From NCBI GenBank assembly GCA_037044905.1, contig JBAOKB010000037.1, forward strand, positions 62,001-126,000: 64,000 nt of DNA, written 5' to 3'. Below are positions 33,272-46,856 of the stretch, in pieces; within the stretch, counting starts at the first letter, position 1, and each line of letters opens with the position of its first letter. The position numbers and the translations under genes were made by a program. The notes beneath the pieces were generated by a model. The model was not told where the DNA came from, searched no databases, and saw only the letters and a list, made by a program, of their open reading frames with translations. Source of the stretch: Hortaea werneckii. Lineage: Eukaryota; Ascomycota; Dothideomycetes; Mycosphaerellales; Teratosphaeriaceae.

Positions 33272-34808
33272 CTATTCTGACATCTCATCTGCCTCCTCAA
33301 CAACAACATTACTACGAGTATCACCGAAAGGGTACTCATGCTGAAACACCTTGACACAAGTGAGGTGTCCGACCTTGAACGTCTTCGTGTCCAGCATGCT
33401 TTCGTTCCTGTGGAGGTCCTGTTGTGACTGTCAGTGTCTCGAGCACCAAAACGAACGCGCGAGAAGGTTTCTTACCGCCATGAACTTCTTGATGGACTCC
33501 TTCATCTCGCTGACTTTGTTCTCCAGCACACCGGCACCCTTCTGTGACATGGGAAAGTAGGCATGGAATTGGTCCATAATGCCTTTGTCCAGGTAGCTGT
33601 CACCACCCTGCATGACAGCATCCACAAGCTCTTTGCCCATGTCAGGAGCATTGTGAGTGGCGTCGTCTGCGAGAAGTTGGGTGAAGAAGTGGCGTAGAAC
33701 AACGAGGCCGATCCAGCTCATCACGTCGTTGGAGTAGCTAGCGCGACCAATGTTGTCCTTGTCGGCGCGCCCGACGGTCTTCTCCCGCTGCAAATGTGTT
33801 GGATAGTAGCTCAGAATACGTTTCTCAGCCATTTTCACGGCGTCACGCAGAGTACGGCCCTTTCTGTGGAGAAGCTCAGCAACTTTTTCCGGCATCCCGA
33901 CAATCTCTTTTTGGACCTCTTCTGTGTTATATTGGCCCGCAGCATGAATGAGGGACTCGCGGAAGAGATGGCGGGAGCTGATCTTGTAGGCGAGATTCAG
34001 CCATGGCGAGGGGCAGGATGCAATCGATTGCTGGAGGAGCTGGCCGGTGGCAAGGAGGGTAGCCTCGATGGCGTGCGTGACGACGTGGGTCTGAATAAGA
34101 GTTAGTCTCAAATATCAGACTTGCAGTGGATGTACATACACATCGGAGTTGCTCGGCCGCGTCGACGACACTCCAAACCCTGGTCAAGACGTGTACCATG
34201 CCATCTGTCTCAAAATCGCCCAGATCAATAGAGGCATTGTAGAGGGCACTGAACACCGATTCGTAGGCAAGCACCTCCGACGGCACGACGCGCCCATTCT
34301 CAAGATCAAGGCCGACAATCCGGTGCTCGGTCGGCTTCCCTTCTTCATTCAGAGGGACTGTCTTGAGGGTGTAGGGCAGTCCTCCATCGTCAGCAGTATT
34401 ATCGGTCATGATGATGCGGAACTTGACGGTGGCGCCTCGCTTGATGGCCTTGCTGGAGAGCCTCGCCGCATTGTCCTCGTTCAGGAGCCGAGCCAGCACG
34501 GGGCTGTTGCTTCTCAGCACTGCCGAGTGGAGCTGATACTGGCGGGAACCAGTGATGATAATATGGACGTCTCCGTCCTCGAAGTATGGAAAGTCGGTCA
34601 TACTGTTGTAGTCGACTCCGTAGTTGTCAATGTTATCGTTTTGAATCTCTGGGAAGAGGCTTTTCCATTCCTGTTCAGTGTGTGGTAAGAGAAGCACGAG
34701 AGAGCCAAAGCTGCTGCCTGGTGCAAATGACATCGGTGCGGCGCTAACATGCGTTTGAACTGTTTCCTGTTGTTTGGCTTGTGAAAGGCGGGAGTGAAAG
34801 TAGCCCAT
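33272..34808 (-). CDS. Fungal BTB/POZ-like domain protein (476 aa)
   Basis: Three exons: 34140-34808, 33476-34090 and 33272-33418, with introns 34091-34139 (GTATGT...TTCAG) and 33419-33475 (GTAAGA...ACAG). All join in phase. The N-terminal part has DGDVHIIITGSRQYQLHSAVLRSNSPVLARLL, the fungal BTB signature in which a surface-exposed His-Ser-x-x-Leu helix follows the first strands. The rest is helical with SWIGLVVLRHFFTQLLAD and a C-terminus rich in acidic residues. Proteins of this type are common in filamentous ascomycetes and uncharacterised. Start choice: 34808 gives the full frame; Met at 34733 is an alternative. It is separate in sequence from the BTB protein at 21211. Confidence 0.75.
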
Positions 34809-37300
34809 CCGCTTTCCTTATTCGGCTGGAAGCTGCGACAAATAGTCTGAGAAATCACATGCATGAACGGGAAAACGAGACAACATTCACATTGGGTCGT
34901 ACAGTTTGCCAAAGCATCTAATCGACTGCACCTTACTCAGCTCCCCAATTAGTTGCAGCGCAAGATAGGTACCATACAGCGCCCCATTCAACTTACATCC
35001 CTTTCTCCGTGCAAAGTCGGTCAGTCATGGATTGTGAATCAATGCATCACCGACAGATTTCAAAACATGCGTGTGGCGCTCAAGCGTTCTTCTGAATCCA
35101 CAATTTCGTGAACACAGCAGCTTTCCGAACAACAGGCGCTGCCTCTGGGGTACAAATGCCTCCATTCAAGTAAGGCAAGAGGGACGGGGAGATAAGAACA
35201 ATGTGCGATCGTGCCTGTGAGGTTAGCGAGGTTTCATGGAAACTTTATGCATGCTCGAATATAGGCCTGCTTTGCGCTCTGGCAGAAGCGCTCGAAAGCG
35301 AGGCATTGGAAGTCCTGCAGGTGCGGCAGTCGTATGTATTGCTTTGACATGGAAAATTTATCTGTTAGCCCTTATTCTGCCAATACCTCGATGCATCGTG
35401 CGTACAGGACTTTGTTTGGTTCCCGTTCGTGGTGCTCAAAGCCAGATACGCGATGTCTGAGGATTTACGTTCAGAAGCTCCCTCTTTATGCCATTCAGAC
35501 TTGCAGTAGTCACATTTCCGCGTCTTCACAAAGGTATCAAGCTTGAGCAAAAGCAAACTCATGGACGTTCTGAACGTCAGACTGTCCAATATTTGGTATA
35601 TCGCTTGGTCGCTGCTCGATCTGTCAAGATACAACACGGCGATTCAGAATGCGCGTTTGCTATACCAACAGAAAGCATTTACAAGTTCCGACTCGCGACA
35701 GTAACATCGCTACCGTCACACTGCTCCTGTTGCAGAATGCAGCGATGGCGAGTCCTTGTCGTCTCTCGGCCTTGGACCAAGCTCGCACAGCCCGCCGTGA
35801 ATCCTGCACTGGAGCTTTCCTCCGATGCAGTCCGGGCAGATCGTGGACCTGCACACCGCTGCGCAGTCTTACTGGCAAGTTCAAGCTCTGCGACACCTTC
35901 AACCTCCTTTTAAGGGTATATCATTGCAGCATTGTGCGGAAACCCCTTGCTGCCTGAAAACTCTACAAGGGCTGACAAGAGTAGTAGCCCGATCTATGGA
36001 TTTTGTCATGCGCATACCGCCCCATCGATTATTTCGTCCTCCACTCCGAAGATCAACACTTGCAACACTACTTTAAGAATCTCATGCATCTTTCTCGAAC
36101 CCAACTGGCAATGAGTCTGAAAGAAAGAGCGTGGCAGCCGAGCTACTATATCAAGTGATCGGACAGTAGATGGTCATAGTGCTCGGGTGGCGATTCGTGT
36201 TTTGTGGTATCGATTCTTCAAGTAGACATCCTCCATGGCAAGCCCGGTACACACACATAACCAATGACTAGCTTGTGAAAGCGCAACTGAATCGAGTGAC
36301 GGAAGGAAATGGACATCAGAAGCGTGAAAGTGGTGACTTACAGCTTTGTACATGTCATGTATGGCCTTCAAAACGCGCATTCGGTTCCGAAGCGATATCG
36401 TTTCTTGGTCAGTTGGGAAAACCTGATCAAAGTACTACTGAAAGAATTTTAAAAAGATGCAAGGACCTTTCTGGTTGTTATGCATACCAAGACTCGATAT
36501 CTTGAGGGAAAATTTGGCAGTAGCGTTGACCTCACGCTGGTAGATCATTTTAGAACCCATTCTGCATTGACATTGGGGTGAGACATAAAGCTGGCGCCCT
36601 GCGCTGCCCGAATCTCTTGCTTTGAATCGAATGAAAACAGCCGGCGACGCGTACTTTACGATGTGCACGCCATAATAGCCAGCAGGCAGGCAACTATGCT
36701 GTATGCAAACATTATTTTCTTTTCGAAAGACAATCTGATGCAGGGGGAGTCAGTAAGCATGACTTCCAATACCCCGGATGTGACAAAGAAATAGATTACT
36801 CGTCGTTTCTCGTCCTTGAATCTCTTGAGCCCGTACAAAGGACTTCTAAGGATTCTGCTCTCTCAATAATTGCTGCTGAATCAATAATATGTCTGCACAA
36901 GTGGGCAAAAGACCTTCTCTTGGTGGTAGGGTATGATTTTGAGGGCGCATGGAATACCAAATGCCCATTCAAGATTACAAGCCCATCTCTGACGGTAAAT
37001 CAACCGCAAAATGACCAATTTAGCTAACTCAGAGATGCCAAAGGACCGTCATCAGGGGGACATCTTTCATCTGACTACTCTATGATGCTGCCATATGGCT
37101 CCCAAGGCCACTCCAGCGTCTCCAACAGCCCTTGATGCACGTGATCACCTCCAGCATCGAATCTTCTAGCCCCATGACCTCACACCTGGTCACAATAGCC
37201 GCATCGACCAGCTCAAGGAGGACCTGAGGCAGGAAGACCTCGAACACTTGCTGACGTGATCAACGCTAACGAGCGCTAGCGCTGGAGAGCAACAAAAAGG

Positions 37301-37611
37301 AGCCCCCCTTCAGCTTTCTTCCTCTTCTCTTTTCTTTTCTCTTCATACTTGCGGCAGCATTTGCCGGGGTCATGGGAGCTCACGAATCCCCATGACCCAC
37401 TCGGTGGGGACATTGCATTGCACAGCGCGAGTCCACATCGGTGCCAGGCCTGCGGGTCCACGGCGTAATTTTTGATGGCTACAAAACAAACATTCTTTTC
37501 ATCAGTGTCGTGGCCTTTGGCTGCTTCCTGGAGAAGAGTCTCCTTGTTGTTGTTGCTCTCTGTCTGTGCTGTGGACACGTTGTGTGTTGTTGCGGCCGGT
37601 CGTGACCCCAC
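37301..37611 (-). repeat. Diverged repeat, copy A
   Basis: Shares with copy B (39021-39335) a 39-nt block (37495-37533 against 39284-39322, 38 of 39 identical), a 16-nt block (37461-37476 against 39215-39230, 15 of 16) and a CT-rich block at about 37316-37350. All three keep their order and orientation. Read on the minus strand, copy A lies in an open frame of 111 codons (37276-37611) containing LLQEAAKGHDTDEK and ending in a Lys/Arg/Glu-rich tail. It is not a known element. Confidence 0.6.
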
Positions 37612-39020
37612 GGCGTCGCGTGTGTGGAAGATGCCAGCTGCTGCCTACGGGGGAGGCATGCGTCCAGCCTCGTAATCATCAACCACTGCCTCTGTAGCAA
37701 TGCCTCCCATCGTAAAGCAAATTAATCTCATCATGTAGCATGTATCCATCATTCTTGGTCGTTGATTACGGGGTGCGAGCACGCGTACGGTGTGGCTGTT
37801 GCCACCGTCGGAGAAGCAGGCAGCCTTGACAGTCCTACTGACAGAAGCGCCCTCTCCACGCGTAGATGCCATTTTGACCCATCTGCAACGGCGTAGAGTA
37901 GCGATTCATTGTCAAGAGCATGCCCTACACACGAGACTCCGACAGTAGGATTGAAGCGAGATACCGACGTCTACGCACCTGGCGGAAGCCGCGCCCTGTC
38001 GACGCGGCCGCCTTCGATCACGACGCGTAAGAACTTGCGAGCGCCCTTTGCATGACCGTTCAGCAGGCTTCACATCCGCTATCTTCATCAGCTCAGCAGT
38101 GCCCGACTGCTGATCTGGAGAAGGTACTGCCATTGCGAGCGACGACAAATCGACACCATCGCCCCTGAGAAGCAATTGCTACAGCCTCACTTTGTCCAAC
38201 AAGAAACAGCGGTTCTGTGAACGCGATGCGAGCGTGCCAATAGATATTCGACGCGATGGCAACAGGGACGCAGAGTAAGAGCTTGGAAATAACATAGCAA
38301 ACACCCTGTTATAGTGCATCTTTGGCAAGATTTCTGATGGCCTAGCCACGATTCTCTCGCACTGTAGTATGAACCGCGGCCATTGGAATAAAATTCGTGT
38401 GATATGCTCTTCCCAAGTCCATATTGACCTGCTGCTTTTTCGCTGCAACGGACACAAATATTGACCGTGTCCCATTGACCGTACACTTCGAGTAACTGTG
38501 GAGGGAAAGCGGATGGTACCAGTCTACTGGGAAAACCATGACCTCGACTAGCGTCAGCTCGATTGTGACCAATTGGCAGCAGAGCAGATCAGATCAACTT
38601 TGGTTGCCCGTTGAATCAACCCAGTCCGGCGGGTCTGAATATGACTCAACTAGCGTCGTTCCGACAAGGGCCACAGAGGCTGCAGGGCTTCGGCTACTGC
38701 CCAGGGAACCATCAGGAGAGAGCATTACACATATCAAGCAACCCATTTGGCTTGATACTATCGTGGCAAAGCATACGTAGGATCAGACTGTGGACGTGCC
38801 TTCTGATGGAGAGCGTGGCTCTAGTCGAGACCCATTTCCTTTCGCCCTACTACCCAACGTAGAGAGCCCATAGATCACAACATTTAGCATCCCCTGAGCC
38901 CGATCTCAGCTCAAACCGTATAGGGTAGGCGCAACCTTGCCGCAGAAGGCAGGAGCTGGGAGCTGAGTCAGATCTACGGAGATACTGCTAGCGCGCGGGA
39001 GCGGAGGCAGTGCTATAAAG

Positions 39021-39335
39021 TCCCCCTCCGCTTCAAGCTTCTTCCTTTCCTTTCTTTCTTTTCTTTTCATGCTTCTTCGGAACCATCATGTCGAGGTCTC
39101 GTCGCTCACGAATGGCGTAGACCTATCCGGATCTGTGGTTTTGGATGTGGCCGCATCTCATAACCCGCTGGGTATGCTCTGTGAAGGTCTTTGTGTGGTG
39201 GGGCTGGAGAGTTTCGGCGCAATTTTTGATTTCCCCTTTTACCATTTGCCTTCATGGCAAGTCGCCTTTGGCGCAATCTTTTACTTTTCATCAGTGTCGT
39301 GGCCATTGGCTGCTTCCTGGAGGAGGGTGACAACA
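39021..39335 (-). repeat. Diverged repeat, copy B
   Basis: Partner of copy A, 1.7 kb away in the same orientation. The minus strand reads LLQEAANGHDTDEK in the block shared with copy A, but a stop follows at once, so this copy is closed. The CT-rich block (about 39041-39075) gives the same Lys/Arg/Glu-rich tail as copy A. Confidence 0.6.
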
Positions 39336-42300
39336 CTGTTCATCACCTGGCATCGGGTTTGACGCGTCGCAACACGGGGACCTCTGTTGCGTGCTTGGTT
39401 TGAGGCTTATTGAGAGACGCGTTATGCTCTACGCTTTTGAGATCTCTTGTAGAAAGATGACGGTAACCAAGCGTAGCTATCACATTTCACGGACCATCGC
39501 CTTGCAAGTCCTAATTGAATCGAGTTGATAGCTGTCGAGGTGTATCGCTTTGTTTTGACGCCCGCATCTGCCTGCATCTCGCGTTGCCTGGCACAGACTT
39601 GGTAGCCGCACCTTTATTTCGTGCTTACAAGGTATCGAATGTATTATGAAGGGGCGATAATTGACTGAGGACGCGCCATATCATCTTCTTCCAACGGACA
39701 AGCCATTCCTGACAGCAGAAGAGGCGAGGTCCAGTACCGCCTGTCCGCCGATCAGAGGCGGCTACGAAATTTGCTAACTTCATGTGCAGTTATGAGAACA
39801 TACTGCAGTCGTAAGATTCAGGTCTTGTGGAATGTCTGACTCTACCCGCAATAGCAGAGAGGAACGCAGCAGATGCAACGCATCAGCTCAGCTCCTTGAA
39901 AGCGTCCTCTACCACCACGGGCGGCCTACGCTGAAGCAATGAGGTCTCTGCGGTGGCAAGCTTGCCGTGAATAGCCTTGACATCGGATCACCAGTGGCGG
40001 CTGTTTTCACGGCGAACGATCGTGGTTGCGTCTTGAGGCCATGCAATCTGAGCTCAGCGCCGTGTGCCTTTGAAAGTAGCGCGACACGTATTGCAATGAG
40101 CTGCACCACTGGCATTCAAAGAAGACAAGCTGCCGGGCAGAGAAAGCAGCGCGCCGCCATGCTCGCGGTGATTGCTTCCTGCTGCCAGCAGAGGTGGCAG
40201 TATATCAGTAACGAACAGTCGTTTTGTAGGTTCGAAGAAGAAGTGCCATTGACAGTAGCACACGAACGGCACATTCCTCCGAGTACCACCCCTTGCTTCG
40301 CCACTGTCGGTTGCAACATCCTCTCGCCCATACGCTGAAAGATCCGTGGCCTCTTCAACTTGGGACTGTAATCAGTCCTTGATGGATCGTGTGAACGGAA
40401 TTGCGGCTGGAAGTCACCACACTGACCGCCACGAGCGATTATCGGCAGCACGCCCTCTCAAGCGCCAGAGTGTGGCGCCGCATGGCACCCAATTTTCCAC
40501 TCCGCCAGTCCTTATGCCTAAGCATTGTGCAAAACAACAACCCCCATCGACGACGAGAGCGCGACAACGAGCAATATAGCAAGAGCTCAGGAGAACGATT
40601 CCCGACTGTCTGACATCAAGCATGAAGGGAAATGAGAGCTTTCGCCCATCAGAGTACAAGTGCAGAAGCACAGGAGGAGCTTGGATGTATGATTCATACA
40701 AATGGTCGGCGCCATAACAATGTCCTTGTAACGTGGCCCAAAGGAGCAAGTGCGCGATGGCGACTTGTGCAGAAAGAGCTCGAAAAAGTGCTTGAGAACT
40801 TGATTGACAGCTAGAGGTGGGCTGGGCTCGATAGGAAGCGGTATAGCGTGCGATTGGTAATACCACGTGAAAGCGCGGAAGCGGACTTTGCACACCCATC
40901 TCGGGCAAGCCCCAGCTGTGTTGAAAGATGTCAAGAGCAGTTTTCAAGACCCTAGCTGTGAGAGGCGGAATCGAGTCGAAAGATGACAGGGCGATTCAAG
41001 AGCGGTTTTCAGATACAGGATAGCGGTTTCAAGCCATCAAAGAGAAGTTCAAGCCTTGATGGGGAATGCAGGATGGAACGATGTTGGGCAGAGTCATTCG
41101 GATGCCACCTGAATGGCGAGCTCACGAAGGCGAGACGCCATCCGCAGAAAACAGAGCGCATATGGACTTCTGCCATTGCTTACAGAGCCGGCTGATGGCC
41201 ACCCTGCGGGTTTGCGCTTGAACAGCTCGAAAGTCTACGCAGGTGCTTTCAGATCGGTAAGCGTTCGAGCGGCGTGCGACATGCCGCCCAAAAAGCTCGA
41301 GGAGTGATTCCACGGATCTGGCTATCGTGCGAGACCTTTTCCATACTCTTTTGTGTCTCGAGCATACTGTCTGCATGGGCAGCAGACCCCTACGCTCTCT
41401 GGCAGCACGCTCGAGACCTTCGGCAAAGATTAGTATTGATGTGTCGGGCATAAAGCTCTCCGGCGCTCATCCTGGATCCTGATCGTCGCAGAGACATTCT
41501 CTAGTTGCCTTGCCGTGCACGAGGCTACGGCAAGCCGGGGGAAGGGTCAACTTCTATACGGAGACTTGGAGCGCGATTTTGATATCATCAAAGCGTAATT
41601 ACCATGTGAGGTCCTCCAGTAGTCCCGTGCTATCTGGATTTCACCAGGCAACTTTTGGACAAGCAGAAAGAGGCGATTGATCAAATCCAGCACTGAGGCA
41701 GAGGCCACGACGCTCTCTGACAGTATTTCACTATCGGAAGCGGATGCTTTCTGCATTGTCCAGCTGAACTCCATAGTCTCAGGAGTTCCGTACGATGAAT
41801 TCTTGGTGTCCGGGGACCCTAGGAAAGTGAACGGCTTCCATCCTGTCGAATATCACCCAGGGAGCTCGCGTCTTGAAACATGTCTCGGGAGTGAGGCAAT
41901 GGTCGTCGCTTGACCACGCTCCATTACTCAACCGAACAAGGCTCAAATTGCTGATGCCGCAATACACATCTTCAAAGCATTTCCGTCCGACGTATGAGAA
42001 CCCAGGATGAGGGCCAATGGCTCACCTCTTCAGGATATCAAGCTCAGTATAAGTCACATCCGCTGCAGGATCCCATTCATCAAAGATGGCAATGCTTTCG
42101 CCGAAGGGAGAGAAGCCCAGCGACGGCACCATAATGTGCCAGGCGAGTTGGGAATTGCGGCGATACGTGCCAGGCATCCGAGCCAGGATGCTATCAGAAG
42201 GCTTTCCACATTACCGCAGCAAGGCAGATATTTGATAGTGCGGAAGGCCTGATGGTCTCGTCACCCTTATCCTTGCTTGTCCACGGCCACCGATGCGCTT

Positions 42301-45300
42301 GAGATTTTGTATCTGCCAGGCGCCATCTCCATGTCCAGGTAGGGCAAAGCATTCCGAGTCGTTCGGCATATGCGTGCAGCGCAAGTCGCATGTCATTAGT
42401 GATGACTCTTCCCTTGTTCATTGCATGGTGAAGGGGTGTCATAACAAGTGGGAACGATGCTATGTCGCCTCTCACCAGCCTGGGCAGCCGAGGAAAGACC
42501 TCCGAAGGGATTTGGGAAGCCAAGCTGAATCGGGAAGCTCGCACCATGTCCCGCGAACTTCACCATATCGTACGCCGAAATTGTCCTGGCTTCTCTTCCC
42601 ATCCAACTCTGTGGAAGGACATTGCTTGCAGCCCGCTCTACATGAGTCCCTCGTTGCGATCACAGTGGACGATAAGAGGTCGCGGCGAAGGCTCGCCGTC
42701 CAACGCTAGGGTTGGCATGAATCGCACGAAGATGGCGAAAGACAATCAAACGGAAACGCTCCGTGAGCACGGCTTCGAGAGGCGTTGAGCTTTGCTGCGA
42801 TCTTGGTCTATAGCTCATTGATGCTGAAAGTGCCCTGTCTTCTCGCGGAAGCACTGATGCCGTCGTCACGGGAGCCATCGGTCACTTCTAGCCAACCTGG
42901 TGACACACATACAGGCACATTTCGAACTAGTGCCATATCCATGAGCCGTGTTCATCTCTTCATCGAGCCCTAGGTCTCCAAGCACACTTCTTCACAAATC
43001 CCAGTCTTTGCCTAGACTTCATGGCGCTGCTTTCTTCATGTCTGCGCTGCAGCTTCTCCTGCTCAAACGCCTTGTCGATATCAACACTTTCGGTATCATC
43101 CTTTTGCGACTGAAGCACATTATTGTCTCCACTTCTTCATCCTGGATGTATCTGAATGATAAGGCGAGTGGGTTTTGATGAAGTTCTATTGGCTGGGAGG
43201 GAAAGCGCAAGCGAACAGCCATTGATTTCCCCTGTGCTCATGCATTTCAAAAGTGTGCTGTACCCAGGAGGTCAAGATGGCTCGAATGGAGGACTGTGTG
43301 ACCATTTTGTGGTGTCTGCTGAACGAGGGCGCATCGTCTAAGGTGTGGCAGAGGCGAATCAAACGAACGTCAGCAGATCAGGACGCTGATGTGTCAGAGC
43401 AGCGTTCTTCCTCATCCACACACGACGGAGGAAGCGCCTTGTGCCCCTCAGACATGGCTTGCGAAGGCTTTGCTGGCCGTGTCCAGCATGACTGGGTCAA
43501 CCACCATGGCGAGGCCAAAGTCCTTCTGCCATCCGCCTTCTCTATGCAAGTATGTTTGAACCTCCTCTTGATCTTGCGTTGTCACGGCCGCTCGGAAAAG
43601 CATCGCAAGTCACCGTACCCACTGCGGAACTGGCAGGCGGAGAGCGAGAGAGCGGCCTCTTGCGGCGCCGTTCTGGGGCTTTGGTACAGCCATGGCTCGA
43701 CGGAAGAGCGGCTGAGGACCACCGTACTCGCTAAATCGTACGATCAGGCCTATGCCCTGTCGCTGCCTCTGATGAAAACGCTTCGAAGGCGCGGCAGAGG
43801 ATATTTGAGGAAAGCGTCCGATTGCTGAAGAGGCTGGCGCTTCTGGCGTGGAAGGGCGCACTCGCCCTCGATGCAGCGACGGGTCGATAAATGAGCGACT
43901 TGAAGTCTCAGATCACCATGCTCGGCATTTCAGCAGCAGTGACAGCTGATCTCCGCCTTGCACAAGCATTCGGGGATGTTGTGTAAAGCCATGTCGGAAG
44001 GAGGTGGTGCGACTCAGCGACTGGAGAGCAGGAGTGAAGGACGAACCGCCCCTGATTCTGTGCAGCACGACTAAAGGGAGAATGAACATCACTATGCTTT
44101 GTTCTCCGAGCAGCTGCGATACCATGCATTCGGCCTGTGCATGGATCTGAAGTATGCCGGACCAACAAATGTTCAAGGGAAGCAGCGCAGCCGACGAAGC
44201 AAAGGCTCAGCTCTGGTCCGGCACACCTGTTGTGATGCTGGAGATGGCTGCACTACAGCAATACTGCAAGTGATGAATCACATTGCGCGACGGCGAAAGC
44301 GCTTGCAATCCTTCTGTCTTTCGCTTCGCTTTGAGAAATGAAAATCTGCTTTTCTTTGGAGCGGCGTAATCGTCAAAGAGGATGCATACAAGCTTATAGC
44401 GGAAAATGCATTTAGCACGACAAATAAGGCTTCTGCGACTCTACTAAATGGCGATTCAGACCACAGTGGCCGACGTCCCAAGCAGCCTGTCACTATAACC
44501 GCCTTGACGATGTGCACATGGGCAAGGAGTGTGCACAAAGGCATGTTCAACAGCGCAGGCTCGACTATGAACGACGGACCACAAGTATCTGCCACAATCT
44601 GGCTACAGCATTCAGGGAGACGAAGGGTTGCGAAAGAAGACGACTGGGGTTTGGAATGATATGGCCAGCGCCGACTCTCCTCATTCCTCCTACGGATGCT
44701 GCAGGAGTCTGAACGAGGGCCGCGGCTTTGTTGCCAGTGAGCGCCACGCTTCGCAGGGAAACAGCGGAGAACCCTTCCTGGGGGCATAATATCCACTGTG
44801 GTACTCGATGAGCAAAGACAGCTCGATCATGCACGCCAAGGGGCGCAATGCTTCCGGGTTAAGGACCGGAAGGCGTGATATCATTGAACCCGTCAAAACG
44901 GAGTCACTCGGGCAAATTTGGTGAACGACGTCTAGATAAAAGTTGTAGCACGGCGATTTTGTGGGAACAGAGGCGGTCGGACTGTACAGCGTATGTATAT
45001 ACACACATACTTATTCGTTCATTCATATGCAGAACACACTACATCTCACATGTTCATTGACGGCACAGCTCTCTTCCTTTGACTGAGCTACCAGCTTGGT
45101 AGACGCCAGCGGAGCTGGCTTTCCCTTTCTTCACGAGAAGAGCTGCGCTACCTACTCCAACGTCATGGCTAGCAGCAGCCATCATCTTAAGTGGAAAGCG
45201 TCTTGGTCAGGTCAGTGGTGGCAGAAAATATAGAAAAGCAAAATACTTTGACCTTTTCGGAGGTGCCCTTTCCTATGGCCAATTCTGCTTGCCCAATTAC

Positions 45301-45621
45301 CCCATCCTAATTACCTTCAAAAACAACCTCAAGATCAATGCAGAGCCCCGCTCGTCCCTGTGGTGCCACACTGACACATCTATGTATCCTAATGTGGCTT
45401 GTTATGAGTAGCAATTGACAAACGTAGCAAACCATGACCACATAAACCTTATCATCTTGATTGTTGACATTTTTGCTGCTGTAAAAACCAATCCAGTGTC
45501 ATAAACCAGCCCATGGAAGGAGAAAACACGAATAATCGAATGCCATACATCATGAAGCTGCCCATTAAAACTCTCAGCTTCCTCTGAAAACCTTCTGCAA
45601 ACGACAGGGAGCCTAGTCCCT

Positions 45622-46499
45622 TCACCCCAAATGCAATCTCTGGGAATCTTCGACGGAGGCTTCATACTCATCGGAAATCGCCTCGTAGTTGAAGAAACCA
45701 GCACTCCAAGTCTCAAGATGCATGCCATACCACCCATCCCCATCATCAGACAAGTTACCTTGTACGTGATCGTATTTTGCCGATGATTGTAGGCAAAATC
45801 CATCAAATGGCGCATGACCCTGCCTTCCGAGTCTGTAATGCGAGCAGGATCCCACAAATGCCCGCGCAGTAGCATATTCACCTGAAACTTCTGTTGAGCT
45901 TTGGATGGCACGAGTCCCATGTTGAAGAAATCATCTAGTGTGAAGAACGCTCTATTCAAAAGAACCTCCAAGGCTGGCAGATATACACCGAAATAAACCT
46001 CGAGGGTGAGGATATCCGGGAAACGCCTGACAACAGTGCGACAGAAATGCCTTGCACTTGGGTATCGTACTAGGAAATGTGTCAGTACTTCATTCAAAGA
46101 TGTTTCGAATCCGTATCATTTCAATCACTCACTTAGTACAATTCTCTTGCCTGAATCACAGTCCATCCGTACACGGACGTGCTTGACACGGCCAAGTAAC
46201 GGCACGTGTGCAGAAGCTACGCTCATAAAGATGAGAGTGTTGGTTTCGTTGCCAGCATCAAGAAAGATGGTGGCTTTGGCATGTAGTAGCATCTCCTTCT
46301 CATACTCATCTTTGACCTGACGACTTACACGTCGCAGGTTGTGTAGAGGATGGTGCTCCAGGCGCAAGGTCGTCTCCCCCAAGTGTCTGTACGTGATTGG
46401 TGTGCAGTCGATCGCACTGTACACCATGTTTCGCAATTCGATTGGTAGACGGAGGAGAGGGAACTGCTTATCGCTTTGATTGGGGGTAGATTGCGACAT
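45622..46499 (-). CDS. 2EXR/F-box-like domain protein (255 aa)
   Basis: Three exons: 46133-46499, 45759-46069 and 45622-45711, with introns 46070-46132 (GTGAGT...CCTAG) and 45712-45758 (GTAACT...TTGAG). The summed length is exactly 256 codons with the stop. The start is MSQSTPNQSD at 46499, shortly before FPLLRLPIELRNMVYSAID, the conserved opening helix of the 2EXR family. LHNLRRVSRQVKDEYEKEM and VKHVRVRMD follow in the usual order. The C-terminus is acidic. Like the gene at 6221 it is a probable adaptor of unknown target. The two share only the family motif. Confidence 0.78.
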
Positions 46500-46856
46500 G
46501 TTGATGTAGTCTTGATATATTGTTGAATATAGTTTCGATATACTTTGATTGTAGTCGTAGTAGAACGTTGGCTGAAAAGACCGCAAAGTTGAGCATGTTG
46601 AAAATGAAATTGGTGTGGGAACCCGAAAAGTGGACCAAGCCAAAAGCAGAAGGAGCAGTGCACAATATTTGATCATATCTGACCTCATATGCATCGCTAG
46701 ATCATTCATGACTTTCATTCACCTCTTTGCTCGACCGCTGGTTGCGACAACTAGCAGCCTGAGATGATTACTTGACAGTCTGGACGATATATGTCCGTAA
46801 GATGCCAAACTCCATGTATCCCGATGCCATCATGTCCAAATCTGTCTGTCAGACAC
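46500..46856. other. Intergenic region, 2EXR upstream
   Basis: A 357-bp spacer between two minus-strand genes; promoter side of the 2EXR gene. An open frame extends upstream of its start (to 46718), but a hydrophobic non-family segment makes this an unlikely N-terminus. Confidence 0.45.

Larger units (their letters stand above)
34809..45621. other. Gene-poor tract (10.8 kb)
   Basis: No gene can be supported here. Open frames are short, overlap on both strands and lack domains. Base composition does not look strongly AT-shifted. It holds a diverged duplicated segment (37.3 and 39.0 kb). Fragments with a coding look on the minus strand, for example 43000-43222 (QSQKDDTESVDIDKAFEQEK) and MTPLHHAMNKG near 42430, hint at decayed or frame-broken genes. 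Confidence 0.55.

Noticed and set aside
41100..45010. A complete ankyrin-repeat gene on the minus strand
   Set aside because: Only isolated words such as MTPLHHAMNKG resemble a repeat. The fragments cannot be joined through consistent frames or introns.
45060..45130. tRNA-like reading on the minus strand (GGTAGCTCAGT)
   Set aside because: The A-box-like word is present, but no GGTTCGA-type B box or foldable anticodon and T arms follow at the right spacing.
34809..45621. RIP-mutated transposon
   Set aside because: The tract is not strongly AT-rich, and I see no terminal repeats or reverse transcriptase, integrase or transposase motifs. RIP indices would need computing.
46500..46718. N-terminal extension of the 2EXR protein with a hydrophobic stretch
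   Set aside because: The family motif starts soon after Met 46499, and the upstream stretch is not typical of 2EXR proteins.
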